This document shows positions 6,302 through 7,416 of a stretch of 7,416 nt of DNA, piece after piece (within the stretch, counting starts at the first letter, position 1; each line of letters opens with the position of its first letter). A program made the position numbers and the translations under genes. The notes below the pieces were generated by a model that saw nothing but the letters and a program-made list of their open reading frames with translations, had not been told where the DNA came from and did not search any database. Source of the DNA: an uncultured Thalassospira sp. Lineage in GTDB: Bacteria > Pseudomonadota > Alphaproteobacteria > Rhodospirillales_A > Thalassospiraceae. Location of the stretch: assembly GCA_946885765.1 (NCBI GenBank), contig CAMPHD010000161.1, positions 1-7,416 of the forward strand. Reading direction: 5' to 3'.

Positions 6302-6763
6302 TCAGTCCTCGTTCACATCCAGATAGGTTGCGTAAGCCATTCTCAATTCTTCGGGTAGCCTTTGCGCCCGTAACTCTTGCAACGACATGCAGGCGAGATA
6401 TATCTCGATAACCACGAGTACCTCATCATCCCGCATGATCTTTTGCTCGAATCCCAGCGACGCGCCCCCCAGTTTGATCAGGCGACTTTCCACAATCAGC
6501 CTGTCTTCCAACCGGGCCGCCCGGCGAAAATCGAGCGTACAGTGTCGAACGGCTATGGCAACTTTGTGGCGCTCTGCAACAAGACTATTGGTAAAGCCCA
6601 ACAGGTTAAGCATCGCTGAACGTGCCCGCTCGGCAAAGGCGAGATAGTTGGCGTGATATACAATTCCACCTGCATCGGTATCCTCGTAAAACACCATTAA
6701 CGGGAAAATATGCCGCTTGCCTTCGATATAACCAAGCAGGCTGGTATCGCGCGTATCCGTCAT
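6302..6763 (-). CDS. ybgC: Tol-Pal-associated acyl-CoA thioesterase YbgC
   Basis: YbgC is a cytoplasmic hotdog-fold thioesterase encoded with tol-pal in many proteobacteria; homologues hydrolyse acyl-CoA thioesters, and links to phospholipid metabolism have been proposed. The 153-residue product carries the signature [20 protein letters not shown] (25-44), in which Asp30 aligns with the catalytic Asp of the 4-hydroxybenzoyl-CoA thioesterase-like family, followed by [28 protein letters not shown] and IVIESR-like strands match the rest of the hotdog sheet. The length is normal, with about ten extra residues before the fold. The ATG overlaps the ruvB stop by four bases (ATGA), with CGGGA about seven bases upstream, so translational coupling to ruvB is likely. 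Confidence 0.96.
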   Translation of the reverse strand: MTDTRDTSLLGYIEGKRHIFPLMVFYEDTDAGGIVYHANYLAFAERARSAMLNLLGFTNSLVAERHKVAIAVRHCTLDFRRAARLEDRLIVESRLIKLGGASLGFEQKIMRDDEVLVVIEIYLACMSLQELRAQRLPEELRMAYATYLDVNED

Positions 6764-7416
6764 TCCTCTGTCCCGTCTGCGGCGTTGGCCGCACGCTGAT
6801 CAAACAGGTCCGCCAGCGGAACACCATTACCTTCACGCGGCGGCACCAGACCCAGATGCTTGTATCCCTTTATGCCCAGCATACGGCCACGCGGGGTGCG
6901 CTGTATCAGCCCCTGTTGCAACAGATAGGGTTCGATCACGTCTTCAATCGTGTCGCGTTCTTCCGACAGGGCAGCCGCCAGCGTATCGACACCAACCGGA
7001 CCGCCACCGTAATTCCCGGCGATACAGTTCAGATAACGCCGATCCTGACTATCAAGACCAAGGTTATCGACCTCAAGCCGTGTCAGCGCCGCATCGGCGA
7101 TAAATTTATCAACCGGCGATTTCCCGGCAACCACGGCAAAATCACGCACCCGCCGCAACAAACGCCCGGCGATACGCGGTGTTCCCCGTGACCGGTGGGC
7201 AATTTCCATCGCCCCTTCGCGGGTCATATCGAAATTCAGCAGCCGCGCACCGCGTGCAACGATCTCGACCAGTTCTTCGGGTTCATAGAATCGCAACCGC
7301 AACGGAATGCCAAAACGATCACGAAGCGGTGTCGTCAAAAGCCCCGAACGTGTCGTCGCCCCGACAAGGGTAAAGGGCGGCAGATCAATCCGAACCGAAC
7401 GTGCGGCTGGTCCCTC
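6760..7416 (-). CDS. ruvB: Holliday junction branch migration helicase RuvB, C-terminal part
   Basis: RuvB is the hexameric AAA+ motor that, with RuvA, drives branch migration of Holliday junctions. The frame is open from the right window edge, giving 218 codons and a stop; roughly the first 130-150 residues (Walker A and B) lie outside. Visible in order: [19 protein letters not shown] with the sensor I motif GATTR, then [12 protein letters not shown] with the arginine-finger region, then the small AAA+ lid domain with [20 protein letters not shown] (sensor II region), then the winged-helix DNA-binding domain with [38 protein letters not shown] and a short acidic tail. An internal TTG at 7338 is not the start, since family sequence continues upstream of it. 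It ends in a 4-base overlap with ybgC, so tol gene expression may depend partly on a promoter ahead of the ruv genes. Confidence 0.97.
   Translation of the reverse strand, partial: EGPAARSVRIDLPPFTLVGATTRSGLLTTPLRDRFGIPLRLRFYEPEELVEIVARGARLLNFDMTREGAMEIAHRSRGTPRIAGRLLRRVRDFAVVAGKSPVDKFIADAALTRLEVDNLGLDSQDRRYLNCIAGNYGGGPVGVDTLAAALSEERDTIEDVIEPYLLQQGLIQRTPRGRMLGIKGYKHLGLVPPREGNGVPLADLFDQRAANAADGTEE

Noticed and set aside
7336..7338. TTG at 7338 as the ruvB start
   Set aside because: Upstream codons to the window edge encode conserved RuvB sequence including GATTR, so the gene is cut by the window rather than starting here.
1..7416. A novel defence, mobile or biosynthetic system
   Set aside because: All reading frames with support belong to known housekeeping families in a conserved order; no integrase, transposase, repeats with spacers, or foreign-looking base composition was seen.

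Overview
The window is a compact chromosomal segment from a Gram-negative bacterium in which every gene lies on the minus strand. Gene order in the direction of transcription is ruvB (3' part), ybgC, tolQ, tolR, tolA, tolB, pal, cpoB (ybgF), tilS (5' part). This is the Tol-Pal cell-envelope locus. A RuvB gene upstream and a TilS gene downstream, together with the sequence style of TolR, TolA and Pal, point to an alphaproteobacterium. A Rhodospirillales member such as Thalassospira is my guess from memory of similar proteins, not something proved here.

Layout, high to low coordinates. 7416-6760: the C-terminal two thirds of RuvB, entering from the window edge. 6763-6302: YbgC thioesterase, overlapping ruvB by 4 bases (ATGA). 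6294-5563 TolQ, 5561-5106 TolR and 5099-4143 TolA form the inner-membrane motor, packed with gaps of 7, 1 and 6 bases. After a 49-base gap comes TolB (4093-2723), then a 129-base gap and Pal (2593-2096), the periplasmic and outer-membrane arm. A strong intrinsic terminator follows pal at 2031-2068. CpoB (stop at 814) comes next, and 11 bases later TilS begins at 802 and runs off the left edge.

How the genes work together: TolQ and TolR use the proton motive force to energise TolA. TolA crosses the periplasm and acts on TolB-Pal, so that Pal tethers the outer membrane to peptidoglycan and the envelope constricts at division. CpoB is the TolA-binding partner that links this to peptidoglycan synthesis. 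YbgC is a hotdog acyl-CoA thioesterase usually encoded with the system. RuvB (Holliday junction motor) and TilS (tRNA-Ile lysidine synthase) are neighbours with unrelated jobs.

I see no undescribed system: the gene content is a conserved housekeeping locus. The less expected signals are in the control regions and low-complexity parts. They are a candidate sigma70 promoter for pal with a palindrome just after its predicted start point; a candidate tolB promoter in the 3' end of tolA; the terminator separating pal from cpoB; a 14-bp palindrome and a run of eight G upstream of or inside the cpoB 5' end, whose start codon is uncertain; and a TolA whose central rod is a Pro-Lys-Glu repeat rather than an Ala-rich helix. 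No tRNA, rRNA, CRISPR array or mobile element was found, and no gene-free stretch exceeds 130 bases.
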